Positions 44,522 to 54,033 of a stretch of DNA of 64,000 nucleotides are shown in pieces. Below the pieces are notes generated by a model. That model did no database searches and had not been told where the DNA came from. It worked only from the letters and a program-made list of their open reading frames with translations. The DNA is from Ohtaekwangia sp035628875 (GTDB taxonomy: Bacteria; Bacteroidota; Bacteroidia; Cytophagales; Cyclobacteriaceae): NCBI GenBank assembly GCA_035628875.1, contig DASPIZ010000021.1:1-64000 (forward strand). Reading direction: 5' to 3'. Position numbers and translations under genes: made by a program. How positions within the stretch are numbered: the stretch's first letter is position 1; each line of letters opens with the position of its first letter.

Positions 44522-46813
44522 ATGCGCAAATTGTTTTGGGGACTGATCCTGTCGCTAATGGGATTTATGGATTGTTCTGCACAGCTAAATAAACTTGACC
44601 TTGTTAATCCATTTATTGGCACGGGCGGCCATGGTCATACTTTTCCAGGAGCAACTGTTCCATATGGAATGGTGCAGTTAAGTCCCGATACCAGGTTAAA
44701 TGGCTGGGATGCTTCATCCGGGTACCATGCATCTGATCAGGCGATCCTTGGTTTTTCGCATACCCACCTAAGTGGCACCGGTATCGGTGATTATGGAGAT
44801 GTGTTGTTCATGCCCACGACTGGAAAACAACAGTTAAACCAAGGTACGGCAGAAAAGCCCAATGCAGGTTACGCTTCACCTAAGGTGCCAGGTTCGGAAT
44901 CTGCATCTCCCGGGTATTATACGGTAAGCCTCAGTGATTATGACGTTAAAGTTGAATTGACGACGACAGCCCATGCAGGTTTTCATAAGTACACATTTCC
45001 TGCCGATGCAAAAAATGCCGGTGTGATCGTTGATGTTGGGCATACACTTCAGAGTCATTTAAACCAGGTCAACCAGATTGAGGTTATAAATGATCATGAA
45101 ATACGCGGTTATAAGCTCACCAAAGGATGGGCTCGGGAGCATCATGTTTATTTTCATGCGGTGTTTTCAAAACCTTTTTCCTATAAGCTGGTCAGTGGAA
45201 AAACGATTTCAAAAACAGTCACCAAGCATATCAATAAAATAGGAGCGAAGGCTTTGTTGCAATTTGATGGTCTTTCTGATCAGGAAGTACTTGTGAAAGT
45301 TGGAATATCATCAGTGGATTATGCCGGTGCAAAAAATAATGTGATGCAGGAGATCCCGGGTTGGAGTTTTGAAAGTGTAAAAAATGAAGCAGCAGAACAA
45401 TGGAATACGTGGCTCAATCGAATTGATTTGAAAGGTGGCAATGTTGACCAACAAACGATATTCTATACCGCATTATACCATACTGCTATCAGTCCCAATA
45501 TATTTACAGATGTTGATGGACGGTATCGCGGCATGGATAAAAAGATTCATCAATCACAAAACGGATTCCATAATTATACGGTGTTTTCTTTGTGGGATAC
45601 ATTCCGGGCCTTTCACCCTTTGATGACGATCATCAACACCTCCACGAACGAAGCTTGGATCCGTTCGATGATAAAAAAATACGAGGAAAGCGGAACGTTA
45701 CCCATGTGGGAACTTGCTTCCAATGAAACCGGCACAATGATCGGATACAACGCTGTTCCTGTAATTGTAGACGCCTACATGAAAGGCAACAGAAACTTCG
45801 ATATTGAAAAAGCATACAAGGCTATCGTTCATGCATCCACCTATGATAGCTCCATTGTCTTTGTTGATGATGAAGTAAAACATGGCATTATGCCGAAAGC
45901 AAAACATTATAATGAAACACTGGGATTTATTCCGTCAGATAAAGAAAATGAGTCAGTATCAAAGGCACTTGAATTTGCCTATAATGATTGGTGCATTTCA
46001 CAAATGGCAAAGGCGTTGGGTAAAGATGCAGACTATAAAAAATTCTCTGAACGTGCTAAGCGTTACGTTCGCTACTTTGACGACAAAACCGGATTCATGC
46101 GCGGAGTAAACAGCGATGGGAGCTGGAAGACACCTTTTAATCCGCGATTTTCCAACCATCGGAAAGATGAGTATGTTGAAGGGAATTCCTGGCAATGGTC
46201 CTGGTTTGTGCCGCATGATGTTCCGGGATTGATCGCACTGCATGGCGGAAGAGATCAGTTTCTCAATAAGCTTGACAGCCTTTTCGCAGAACCTTCTGTA
46301 GTGGATGGACATAACTCATCTGCCGATATTTCGGGATTGATTGGTCAATATGCACATGGTAATGAACCGAGTCATCACGTTACCTATCTGTATACACATG
46401 CTGGACAACCCTGGAAAACACAACACCTCGTGGATTCTATACTGCAGACATTGTATTTCAATGATAAGAATGGCTTGTCCGGTAATGAAGATTGCGGACA
46501 GATGTCAGCGTGGTTTGTGCTCAGTAGTCTTGGCTTTTATCAGGTAAGTCCCGGGAATCCACTTTATACGCTTGGAAGACCTTTATTTGATGAAGCTACG
46601 ATTCACCTGGAGAACGGAAAGAAATTCACGATTAGGGCTTCCAACAACAATGATAAGAATAAGTACGTATCTGAAGTCAAGCTCAACGGAGTCGTGTTAC
46701 AGCAACCTTTCATTTCTCATTCAGATATTATCTCCGGAGGCATATTGGAATTTGCCATGAGTGATCAGCCATTGAAAAATAATTTAAAGCGTGTTGCGGA
46801 TGCCGAAAAATGA
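44522..46813 (+). CDS. GH92 alpha-mannosidase
   Basis: 763 residues from the ATG at 44522. A signal peptide (about 1-20, ending DCSAQ) is followed by the GH92 opening LVNPFIGTGGHGHTFPGAT and PYGMVQLSPDTR. The catalytic-region motifs HYNETLGFIPSD, GNEPSHHVTYLY and LSGNEDCGQMSAWFV are also present. GH92 enzymes are calcium-dependent exo-acting alpha-mannosidases (alpha-1,2, -1,3, -1,4 or -1,6 depending on subgroup) in the periplasm. It heads an operon with the small coiled-coil gene and has its own SARP-type promoter, divergent from the regulator. Confidence 0.93.
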   Translation: MRKLFWGLILSLMGFMDCSAQLNKLDLVNPFIGTGGHGHTFPGATVPYGMVQLSPDTRLNGWDASSGYHASDQAILGFSHTHLSGTGIGDYGDVLFMPTTGKQQLNQGTAEKPNAGYASPKVPGSESASPGYYTVSLSDYDVKVELTTTAHAGFHKYTFPADAKNAGVIVDVGHTLQSHLNQVNQIEVINDHEIRGYKLTKGWAREHHVYFHAVFSKPFSYKLVSGKTISKTVTKHINKIGAKALLQFDGLSDQEVLVKVGISSVDYAGAKNNVMQEIPGWSFESVKNEAAEQWNTWLNRIDLKGGNVDQQTIFYTALYHTAISPNIFTDVDGRYRGMDKKIHQSQNGFHNYTVFSLWDTFRAFHPLMTIINTSTNEAWIRSMIKKYEESGTLPMWELASNETGTMIGYNAVPVIVDAYMKGNRNFDIEKAYKAIVHASTYDSSIVFVDDEVKHGIMPKAKHYNETLGFIPSDKENESVSKALEFAYNDWCISQMAKALGKDADYKKFSERAKRYVRYFDDKTGFMRGVNSDGSWKTPFNPRFSNHRKDEYVEGNSWQWSWFVPHDVPGLIALHGGRDQFLNKLDSLFAEPSVVDGHNSSADISGLIGQYAHGNEPSHHVTYLYTHAGQPWKTQHLVDSILQTLYFNDKNGLSGNEDCGQMSAWFVLSSLGFYQVSPGNPLYTLGRPLFDEATIHLENGKKFTIRASNNNDKNKYVSEVKLNGVVLQQPFISHSDIISGGILEFAMSDQPLKNNLKRVADAEK

Positions 46814-46997
46814 TTTTTCGAAACTCGAAAAGGAAGCGTTGATTGAATTGTTGTTAGCCAGTCAAGGAACATTGGAAAAGACAAAATCCCAATTGCGAAA
46901 CGTGCGTGAAAAACTGAAGTCAGCGCGCAAGCGTATCAGGAAAATGAATGATATTATTCTATATCAACGCAAACGTATATTGGAAAGCATACATTAA
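46800..46997 (+). CDS. Small basic coiled-coil protein
   Basis: 65 residues from the ATG at 46800 (a GTG three codons earlier is also possible). It overlaps the end of GH92 by 14 nt in another frame. It is almost entirely helical, with a heptad pattern and a Lys/Arg-rich second half (NVREKLKSARKRIRKMNDII). No family is recognised. It is followed by a strong terminator at 47032-47065, so it is the last gene of the GH92 unit. The close coupling argues that it is real. Confidence 0.55.
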   Translation: MPKNDFSKLEKEALIELLLASQGTLEKTKSQLRNVREKLKSARKRIRKMNDIILYQRKRILESIH

Positions 46998-47031
46998 GAC
47001 ATGGTTTAGTAAGGTGAGTGTGTTTGGTAAG

Positions 47032-47065
47032 ATGCCGTACAGTAATGTGCGGCATTTTTTGTTTT
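47032..47065 (+). terminator. Rho-independent terminator of the GH92 unit
   Basis: A 10-bp stem (atgccgtaca pairing with tgtgcggcat, one G-T pair) with loop gtaa is followed by ttttttgttttg. Confidence 0.9.
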
Positions 47066-47203
47066 GAAGTGCAAGTACGGTCTGTATCCCAATGCATAAA
47101 AAAACTTCGGTTATGCAGCGCATTTTAATTCCTCACTACATGAGTTATCCGCTTTCTTTGATTTGTTACCGTCACTGTAAGAAAAAATTCAAAAAAATTA
47201 AAA

Positions 47204-47259
47204 TTAAGAGTGGATTAATAGGTTTTTAAGAGATTATTAAGAGCCTGCCGATACTTTGG
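47204..47259 (+). promoter_or_regulatory. SARP-type operator/promoter of the GH71/99-like pair (four heptamers)
   Basis: TTAAGAG (47204-47210), TTAATAG (47215-47221), TTAAGAG (47226-47232) and TTAAGAG (47237-47243), all at 11-bp spacing. Then come 8 nt and TACTTTGG (47252-47259), which fits the -7 consensus with one mismatch, or ATACTTTG one base to the left. Confidence 0.8.
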
Positions 47260-47344
47260 TGTCCGTAACGATTGCAGTCTATCGCTGAATTGTTTTGTAT
47301 ACATCAAGCGTATGAATCAATCGCTGAACAAAACCCATGATGAA

Positions 47345-48643
47345 ATGAAAAAACTAAATGTGATAAGTCTGCTTTGTTTAATGCTGATGGTATGTTGCGC
47401 GGAGGAAAACGGAGCAAAGTCTGACGCCACGGATGTAATTGTTGATGATCCTAATGCGATGTATCCCGCCTACAATAAATTGGTTATGGCAGGATATCAG
47501 GGATGGCATGCTGCGGAAGGGGATGAATCCAATCGTGGATGGTATCACTATCAGAAAAATGGTTGTGGTTTTTTCCCGGGTTGTACGAATGTTGATTTGT
47601 GGCCCGATATGACGGAATATGAGGTTCAATATAAAACAGATTTCACGTATCCCGATGGTTCGAGTGCATACGTATATAGTCCCTATGACGAATCTACCGT
47701 TGACCTCCATTTTAAATGGATGAAAGAGTATGGTCTCGATGGCGTACACATGCAGCGGTTTGTAGGTGAGATCAAACCTTCCAACGCCAGTGGAAAAAGA
47801 CATTTCAATAAGGTATTGGAGAATGCACTCAAAGCGGCCAGGAAACATGACCGTGCCATTAGTGTTATGTATGACCTCAGCGGATGCTCACCTGCGGATG
47901 TTGCTTACCTTGAGACAGACTGGAATGAGCTCGTTGAATTGTATGACCTGCTGGACAGTAAAGTCAATCCTACTTATTTACAGCATAATGGAAAACCGCT
48001 GGTTACCATCTGGGGTGTGGGTTTTAATGACAATCGTGCCTATTCACTTGATGACGTGAACAAACTCGTAGACAAACTGCTTGCCACGAAAAAAGTTTCC
48101 ATCATGCTCGGTGTTCCTTATTACTGGAGAACATTTGGTAACGATACGGAAAAAAATGAATTGCTGCACACGCTGATCAAAAAGGTAGACATCATCATGC
48201 CTTGGGCGGTGGGCCGATTTAATATCAATAGCTTTAATCCGAACAATCTAACAGAAGATATTAAATGGTGTAATACCAACGGTGTTGACTATGTGCCGCT
48301 GGTTTTTCCTGGATTTAGCTGGGCGAATATGCATAATGATCCCGCCCTGTATAACGCTATTCCAAGACTGGAAGGTGATTTTCTTTGGAAGCAAATCGCT
48401 TGGGCGAAGAACGCGGGAGCGAAGTCTCTCTACGTGGCCATGTTCGATGAAATCGATGAGGGCACGGCCATCTACAAAGTTAGCAACGAGGACAATGTTC
48501 CACTTAATGGCGATTCCGGACTGAAATTCATAGGTGTAGAAGCGAACCTGGATACCGATTATTACCTGTGGCTGACCGGGCAGGGCGCAAACTGGTTCCA
48601 TGGTGATAGGAGCTATGGTATCACAAAACCTACGCGCGAATAA
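47345..48643 (+). CDS. GH71/99-like glycoside hydrolase lipoprotein
   Basis: 432 residues from the ATG at 47345; the lipoprotein signal ends LMVCC. The TIM-barrel phrases MAGYQGWHAAEGD, VDLHFKWMKEYGLDGVHMQR, YVPLVFPGFSW and YVAMFDEIDEGTAIYK fit the GH71/99-like group. The two acids in DEIDEGT have the spacing of the catalytic pair NEWHEGT of GH99 endo-alpha-mannosidases. That would suit the neighbouring GH92. The substrate is not proven; GH71 relatives cut alpha-1,3-glucan. A paralogue follows 71 bp downstream. Confidence 0.82.
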   Translation: MKKLNVISLLCLMLMVCCAEENGAKSDATDVIVDDPNAMYPAYNKLVMAGYQGWHAAEGDESNRGWYHYQKNGCGFFPGCTNVDLWPDMTEYEVQYKTDFTYPDGSSAYVYSPYDESTVDLHFKWMKEYGLDGVHMQRFVGEIKPSNASGKRHFNKVLENALKAARKHDRAISVMYDLSGCSPADVAYLETDWNELVELYDLLDSKVNPTYLQHNGKPLVTIWGVGFNDNRAYSLDDVNKLVDKLLATKKVSIMLGVPYYWRTFGNDTEKNELLHTLIKKVDIIMPWAVGRFNINSFNPNNLTEDIKWCNTNGVDYVPLVFPGFSWANMHNDPALYNAIPRLEGDFLWKQIAWAKNAGAKSLYVAMFDEIDEGTAIYKVSNEDNVPLNGDSGLKFIGVEANLDTDYYLWLTGQGANWFHGDRSYGITKPTRE

Positions 48644-48714
48644 ACACGCTCCTTAATATAAAGATGTTTGTCACCCACTCGTAACATAGTTCTCTAATTT
48701 CAACAACTACAATC

Positions 48715-50004
48715 ATGCGATTAATTTGTATTTTGATTTTGCTCGTGATGTTCCATGAAGGCGATGCACAAAGTCGCCACGGAAAAGTGGGCATGTATTC
48801 TTCATACAAAGGACTTGTAATGGCAGGTTACCAGGGGTGGTTTCGCACACCCGGTGATGGATCTGGAAACGGTTTTGTTCACTATGGACGAAACGGAAAA
48901 TTTGAGGATGGAAATTCAACCATTGATTTCTGGCCCAATGTTTCAGAATATGAAAAGACCTATGAAACGTCCTTCAAGCATGCCGATGGATCACCCGGAA
49001 AGGTTTTCAGTTCTGTGGATAAGAGTACTACTGATCTACACTTTAAGTGGATGAAGCAATACGGCGTGGATGGTGTGTTTATACAGCGTTTCTTTGGAGT
49101 GACACGTGACTATAAAAATTCAGCGAAATCTGAGGATGTAATACTGCAGAACGCCATGAACGCAGCCATCAAGTATGATCGCGCCATTGCTGTGATGTAT
49201 GACTTGTCAGGATTGCGAGCAAAGGGGGAAGATTGTTCGTCTATCATTGAAGACTGGAAAATGCTGGTGGATAAACTGAGGGTCACTAATGCCGGATCCA
49301 AACAGAATTACCTTTTTCACAACGGAAAACCTTTAGTAGCTATCTGGGGACTCGGTTTCCCGGATCGTCCATACAACATCCGGGACATCGGTATCAATCG
49401 CCTGATCGAATTCTTAAAAAATGATCCGGTATACGGTGGATGTGCTGTCATGCTGGGTGTGCCAACTTATTTTCGTGAACTGAACAAAGATTGTTTGCCC
49501 GATCCTTATCTGCATGATCTTATTCGTTCTGCAGATATTGTGCTTCCCTGGATGGTACAGCGTTTTACTCCACTCGTACATAATGTAACGGATCATTTCC
49601 GTGATCATATCATGGCAGACATCGCATGGACCAAAGCGAACAAAGTGGACTACGTTCCTATTGTATATCCGGGGTTCAGTTGGCGGAATTTATCATTGAT
49701 AAATCCTGGGCTTGCAAAGTATACTTCCTATGGGGCAATTCCGAGATTGAAGGGAGAGTTTTATTGGGATCTCGTTCATGGATCAATCAACGCGGGTGCG
49801 GAAATGCTTTATGTGGCCATGTTCGATGAGATCGATGAGGGTACTGCCATCTTCAAGGTAAACGATACCCCGCCACGAGGTGCAACCACACAATTTGTTG
49901 ACAATGATGGAATGCCTTCGGACCATTATTTGTTCCTCACTGGCCAGGCCGCAAAAATGTTGCGTAAAGAAATCCCATTAACGAAAGAAATGCCTTCACG
50001 ATAG
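48715..50004 (+). CDS. GH71/99-like glycoside hydrolase, secreted paralogue
   Basis: 429 residues with a cleavable signal peptide (about 1-19, ending GDAQ) instead of a lipobox. It shares the full set of motifs with the preceding gene: MAGYQGWFRTPGDG, TDLHFKWMKQYGVDGVFIQR, YVPIVYPGFSW and YVAMFDEIDEGTAIFK. The pair arose by tandem duplication and differs in localisation (lipid-anchored versus soluble periplasmic or exported). It has no heptamer operator of its own, so it is likely in one operon with its neighbour. Confidence 0.82.
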   Translation: MRLICILILLVMFHEGDAQSRHGKVGMYSSYKGLVMAGYQGWFRTPGDGSGNGFVHYGRNGKFEDGNSTIDFWPNVSEYEKTYETSFKHADGSPGKVFSSVDKSTTDLHFKWMKQYGVDGVFIQRFFGVTRDYKNSAKSEDVILQNAMNAAIKYDRAIAVMYDLSGLRAKGEDCSSIIEDWKMLVDKLRVTNAGSKQNYLFHNGKPLVAIWGLGFPDRPYNIRDIGINRLIEFLKNDPVYGGCAVMLGVPTYFRELNKDCLPDPYLHDLIRSADIVLPWMVQRFTPLVHNVTDHFRDHIMADIAWTKANKVDYVPIVYPGFSWRNLSLINPGLAKYTSYGAIPRLKGEFYWDLVHGSINAGAEMLYVAMFDEIDEGTAIFKVNDTPPRGATTQFVDNDGMPSDHYLFLTGQAAKMLRKEIPLTKEMPSR

Positions 50005-50214
50005 TATCGCCAGAAATTGTAGTATTGAATAAAATTTCAGAACGTTTCTTGAAGAAAGATAATGATGCCTGATCGGTAATATGTTTTGATCATGCTGCTC
50101 ATGTTTTTATTTCATCAATCCGATTTCAATACAAACTGGTGGCGATAAAAATAAATTTGTTTTCATTTATCTTCCTGCACTCTTGCATGACCTTTCGAAA
50201 TAACCCAGACCTGA

Positions 50215-50243
50215 TTAAGGGCGAATTAATTTTGACTTAATAA
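50215..50243. promoter_or_regulatory. Isolated TTAAKNN heptamer triple
   Basis: TTAAGGG (50215-50221), TTAATTT (50226-50232) and TTAATAA (50237-50243) at 11-bp spacing, like the PUL operators. There is no good -7 element 8 nt downstream in either orientation. It may be an auxiliary or ancestral binding site. Confidence 0.55.
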
Positions 50244-50594
50244 ACTTTCTTTTTGCTCAAATCATATCGCCCGTTTAAAAACGGATGACGACCACCGAAA
50301 TTGACCGATAGCAGTATTTCGATTAAGAGGCTTAGCAATCCATTTTTTTATGGCAGAATTGACGGTTCGGGATATTTGTTCTCGCATCACGAATATGCTT
50401 TAAACAGGAAATTCAGGGTTTTTCCTTGTCCTCTGCCCATATTATATAAGGAATTTAGTTGAACTCGTAGTGCATAACCTTGCAAACGCCGCGGTACTGT
50501 GGTGATAGGTTGAAGAAATCAGCCGATTTTGGAATCACCCCATATTTTCTGGGCGACATCATTAATATTAATTTTTTCTAAAAAAAATCTCGCA

Positions 50595-50639
50595 TTAATA
50601 GGGATTTAAGAGAGAATTAATTGACCGAACCTAAGTTTG
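50595..50639 (+). promoter_or_regulatory. SARP-type operator/promoter of the SusC operon
   Basis: TTAATAG (50595-50601), TTAAGAG (50606-50612) and TTAATTG (50617-50623) at 11-bp spacing, then 8 nt, then a perfect -7 element TAAGTTTG (50632-50639). The leader to the SusC ATG is about 70 nt. Confidence 0.85.
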
Positions 50640-50715
50640 ACTCACCGCTAACGATTGAAATAGAGATCGGAAACGGTAACAGAGTTCTAAATCTTAACCT
50701 TTAATATTCAATCCT

Positions 50716-53700
50716 ATGGGTAAAATCTACATGTTTTTGCTTCTTTTTTCAGCCTGGTGTACCATGGCGCCGGCGCATGCAGCGTCGGGCAAGGGGACCC
50801 AGGCTGCGTATCGACCAGAAATTAGACACATTGATGGCGAACGAAAGATTGTCATTGCTACTGCAAGTGAGGCCGCCTTTCTGCGAACAGAAACCATGGA
50901 GGATGTGATTGCTTCACGTGATCATTTAGTACTATCCGAAAACACCAACCGAAATCCCGAAGTTGTTCAAAGTAGGCAAATCACCGGTAAAGTCATTGAG
51001 GAAGACGGTACGGGACTTCCCGGTGTCAGCGTATTAATTGAAGGGACTACCGTAGGTACGGTCACCGACATAGATGGGAATTATACCATTAGTGTCCCTT
51101 CCGATGAATCTGTGCTCGTGTTCAGTTTTATAGGGTATGTAACGCAAAGAGTTACAGTAGGAGCCCTCGCGGTCGTCAATATTACTATGGTGGCCGATAT
51201 TATGAGCCTGGACGAAGTTGTAGTAGTAGGTTACAGCACGCAGAAAAAAGCAACATTGACCGGCGCTGTATCGGTCATTGAAAATGAAGATATTGTCCGT
51301 ACAAAAAATGAAAACGTACTGAATGCGATGACTGGTAAATTGCCAGGTGTTCGTATCGTACAAAAGAGTGCGGCCCCGGGTGCGTATGATACGCAAATGG
51401 ACATTCGCGGTATGGGAGATCCGTTGTTTGTGATTGATGGCATTGTTCGCGATAAGGACTTCTTCGCACGCATGAGTTCAGAGGAAATAGAAAGTGTCTC
51501 CATATTAAAAGACGGTAGCGCAGCGGTTTATGGTTTGCGTGCAGCCAACGGCGTTGTGGTAGTAACTACTAAAAGAGGTGTAGTAAATCCGGATGGAAAG
51601 GTGGACATCACGTTAAATGCCAGTACTTCCTGGCAACAATTTCTGTACGTCCCGAAAAGTGTCAACGCTGTAGATTACATGACGTTGAGAAACGAACAAA
51701 ACTGGCAGGACTTTGGTAAAAATTACCTGGTACGCACCAATCCACTTTTTACTGAAGAGCAGATCGAGGAGTACCGTAACGGTACTAAAAAATCTTATAA
51801 CTGGTTTGATCAGGTGTTTAATAAAACAACGCCGCAACATCAGACTGACTTGACTGTGAACGGAGGTAGCGAAAAAATAAGATACTTCTTTAACCTTGGT
51901 TATTCCAAACAGGAAGGATCTTACAAGAGCGGAGATTATTATTCCACACGCTGGAACCTGCGTACCAATATCGATGCTCAAATTACCAAAAGATTAAGTG
52001 CCGGAATTTCTCTAGGCGCTATCATGGTTGATACACATCAGCCAAATGGAACCGGCTGGACAACCTACAAACTAACCTGGTTGACGCGTCCCGACGCACC
52101 GTTTTATGCCAACGATAATCCGGAGTATCCGAATGGTAATTCAGAAGTGTTGAACGAAGGTGCCAATATGATCGTACAAACCGATGCGGATTATGTAGGC
52201 TATAACTTAACCAAGGACAGAAGATACAACGGAACACTCACACTTGAGTATGAGATTCCAGGAGTTGAAGGATTGTCGGCAAAGGGACTCTATGACTACT
52301 CGCCAAGTTTACCCGATTTCACCACGTATAAACGGGCTTATACATTGTTTCGCTATAATCCGGACGTCGATACGTACTCACCTATCCAACGGAACACGCC
52401 TTCGGATATAACCAGAACAGTGGGTCTCTCTTATAGTACGAACATGCAGTTGGGATTGCATTATAACCATTCTTTTTTTACGGACCATAATGTGAGCAGC
52501 TTCCTTATTTACGAAGAAAGATATAATGCATGGGACGGTATTAATGCTTACCGCGAGTTACTGGTGGAGTCTGAATATTTATTTGCCGGAGAAGATCTTC
52601 GTCAACGGGCATTCCAGAGCGATATGGGTGATCAGGCAAGTCAATCACTGATTGGTTCATTGAATTATGATTTCAGGGGCAAGTATCTGCTTGATTTTAA
52701 ATTTCGCTACGATGGTTCCTCGCGCTTTCCTGAGGGCAATCGTTTTGGTTTCTTCCCTTCAATTTCAGTAGGATGGCGACTGAGTGAAGAAAGTTTCATC
52801 CAGGAGAACATTGCATTTCTAAGCAACCTTAAGATAAGAGCTTCTTATGGAGAGATGGCGAATGACGCTATTGCCGGAGTCTATCCTCCAGCAACGGGTT
52901 ATGGTCTGAATGGTAATGAATACGGATGGTACTACGGTGGCACATTGACTGGAGGTGTATCAGCGCAAAGCATTCCTAACCCTAATCTGACATGGTACAA
53001 TGCAAAAGCATATAACGTCGGACTTGATTTCGGATTGCTTGATCAGAAGCTGAGTGGCACCATAGACGTTTTTAAGCGTGATCTTACGGGCATATTGGCA
53101 ACCGGTGCTGCCGTAATTCCGGGAACAGTAGGTGCTAGTTTACCGCAGGAAAACCTGAATAGTGAGCGAAACTTTGGTTATGAAATCTCATTGAGGTATA
53201 CCAATTCGTTCAAGGACATCAATTATTACATAGGTGGACAACTGTCTGCAACGAAAAGCATGAGGACAAGTTGGCTTGAAACACCTGCTGGTAACTCTTA
53301 CGATAGATGGCGAAATCGCACCAGCGGACGTTATAATGATATCTGGTGGGGTAACGAATCAGAAACTCAATTCAAGAGTTACCAGCAGATTCAAAACTAT
53401 GGACTTCCGGTAGCGCAAAACACATTACCCGGTGATTGGGTGTTGAATGATTGGAACGACGATGGCGTGATCAACGACCTCGATCAACATCCGATAGCTT
53501 CCATTGGTCGGCCCGTATTTAACTACGGTATTTCATTGGGAGGAACATGGAAAGGGTTTGACGTTGCATTGGATTTCCAAGGTGCATGGGGTGTGTATGT
53601 ACAATACGCTGAAGTGCTCACTGAAGCACTACCATTCGGGGGACAAAATACACTCGACTATTTTATGGACCGTTGGCGTCCGGCAGACCCCAATGCAGAT

Positions 53701-54033
53701 TATTTTAATCCCAATACAAAATGGATCTCCGGCTATTATCCGGTCACAGGTCATGATGGTCGACGCACTGGTACAAACGGTGTTCAAAATGCATCATACA
53801 TGCGTTTAAAGACAGCACAGATTGGTTATACACTTCCAGGGAACCTGGCATCCAAAGTCGGTTTGCAGAATGTGAGATTCTATGTGAGTGGATACAACCT
53901 GCTAACATTTACCGGACTTGAAAATATTGATCCAGAACGGCCCACATCCGGAGGCACTGGTGCCGCAGCTGTTGAGTTCTACAATTATCCTGTGAACAAG
54001 ACTTATACAATTGGAGCAACTGTCAAATTCTAA
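50716..54033 (+). CDS. SusC/RagA-type TonB-dependent transporter
   Basis: 1105 residues: a signal peptide (about 1-22), an unusual 65-residue linker, a carboxypeptidase-like regulatory domain (QITGKVIEEDGTGLPGVSVL, about 95-165) and the TonB-box-like and plug start (MSLDEVVVVGYSTQKKATLT). The plug has the SusC phrases PLFVIDGIVRDKD and VSILKDGSAAVYGLRAANGV, and a 22-strand barrel runs to the C-terminal VNKTYTIGATVKF. It imports oligosaccharides across the outer membrane together with the SusD lipoprotein directly downstream (no gap). It is the first gene of an operon of probably six or more genes. Confidence 0.95.
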   Translation: MGKIYMFLLLFSAWCTMAPAHAASGKGTQAAYRPEIRHIDGERKIVIATASEAAFLRTETMEDVIASRDHLVLSENTNRNPEVVQSRQITGKVIEEDGTGLPGVSVLIEGTTVGTVTDIDGNYTISVPSDESVLVFSFIGYVTQRVTVGALAVVNITMVADIMSLDEVVVVGYSTQKKATLTGAVSVIENEDIVRTKNENVLNAMTGKLPGVRIVQKSAAPGAYDTQMDIRGMGDPLFVIDGIVRDKDFFARMSSEEIESVSILKDGSAAVYGLRAANGVVVVTTKRGVVNPDGKVDITLNASTSWQQFLYVPKSVNAVDYMTLRNEQNWQDFGKNYLVRTNPLFTEEQIEEYRNGTKKSYNWFDQVFNKTTPQHQTDLTVNGGSEKIRYFFNLGYSKQEGSYKSGDYYSTRWNLRTNIDAQITKRLSAGISLGAIMVDTHQPNGTGWTTYKLTWLTRPDAPFYANDNPEYPNGNSEVLNEGANMIVQTDADYVGYNLTKDRRYNGTLTLEYEIPGVEGLSAKGLYDYSPSLPDFTTYKRAYTLFRYNPDVDTYSPIQRNTPSDITRTVGLSYSTNMQLGLHYNHSFFTDHNVSSFLIYEERYNAWDGINAYRELLVESEYLFAGEDLRQRAFQSDMGDQASQSLIGSLNYDFRGKYLLDFKFRYDGSSRFPEGNRFGFFPSISVGWRLSEESFIQENIAFLSNLKIRASYGEMANDAIAGVYPPATGYGLNGNEYGWYYGGTLTGGVSAQSIPNPNLTWYNAKAYNVGLDFGLLDQKLSGTIDVFKRDLTGILATGAAVIPGTVGASLPQENLNSERNFGYEISLRYTNSFKDINYYIGGQLSATKSMRTSWLETPAGNSYDRWRNRTSGRYNDIWWGNESETQFKSYQQIQNYGLPVAQNTLPGDWVLNDWNDDGVINDLDQHPIASIGRPVFNYGISLGGTWKGFDVALDFQGAWGVYVQYAEVLTEALPFGGQNTLDYFMDRWRPADPNADYFNPNTKWISGYYPVTGHDGRRTGTNGVQNASYMRLKTAQIGYTLPGNLASKVGLQNVRFYVSGYNLLTFTGLENIDPERPTSGGTGAAAVEFYNYPVNKTYTIGATVKF

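Larger units (their letters stand above)
46998..47344. other. Gap between the GH92 unit and the first GH71/99-like gene
   Basis: It holds the terminator at 47032-47065 and the operator/promoter at 47204-47259; nothing else with coding character is seen. Confidence 0.7.
50005..50715. other. Long leader region upstream of SusC
   Basis: About 700 bp without a supported gene. It contains an isolated heptamer triple at 50215-50243, the SusC promoter at 50595-50639, and otherwise AT-rich DNA. Confidence 0.65.
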
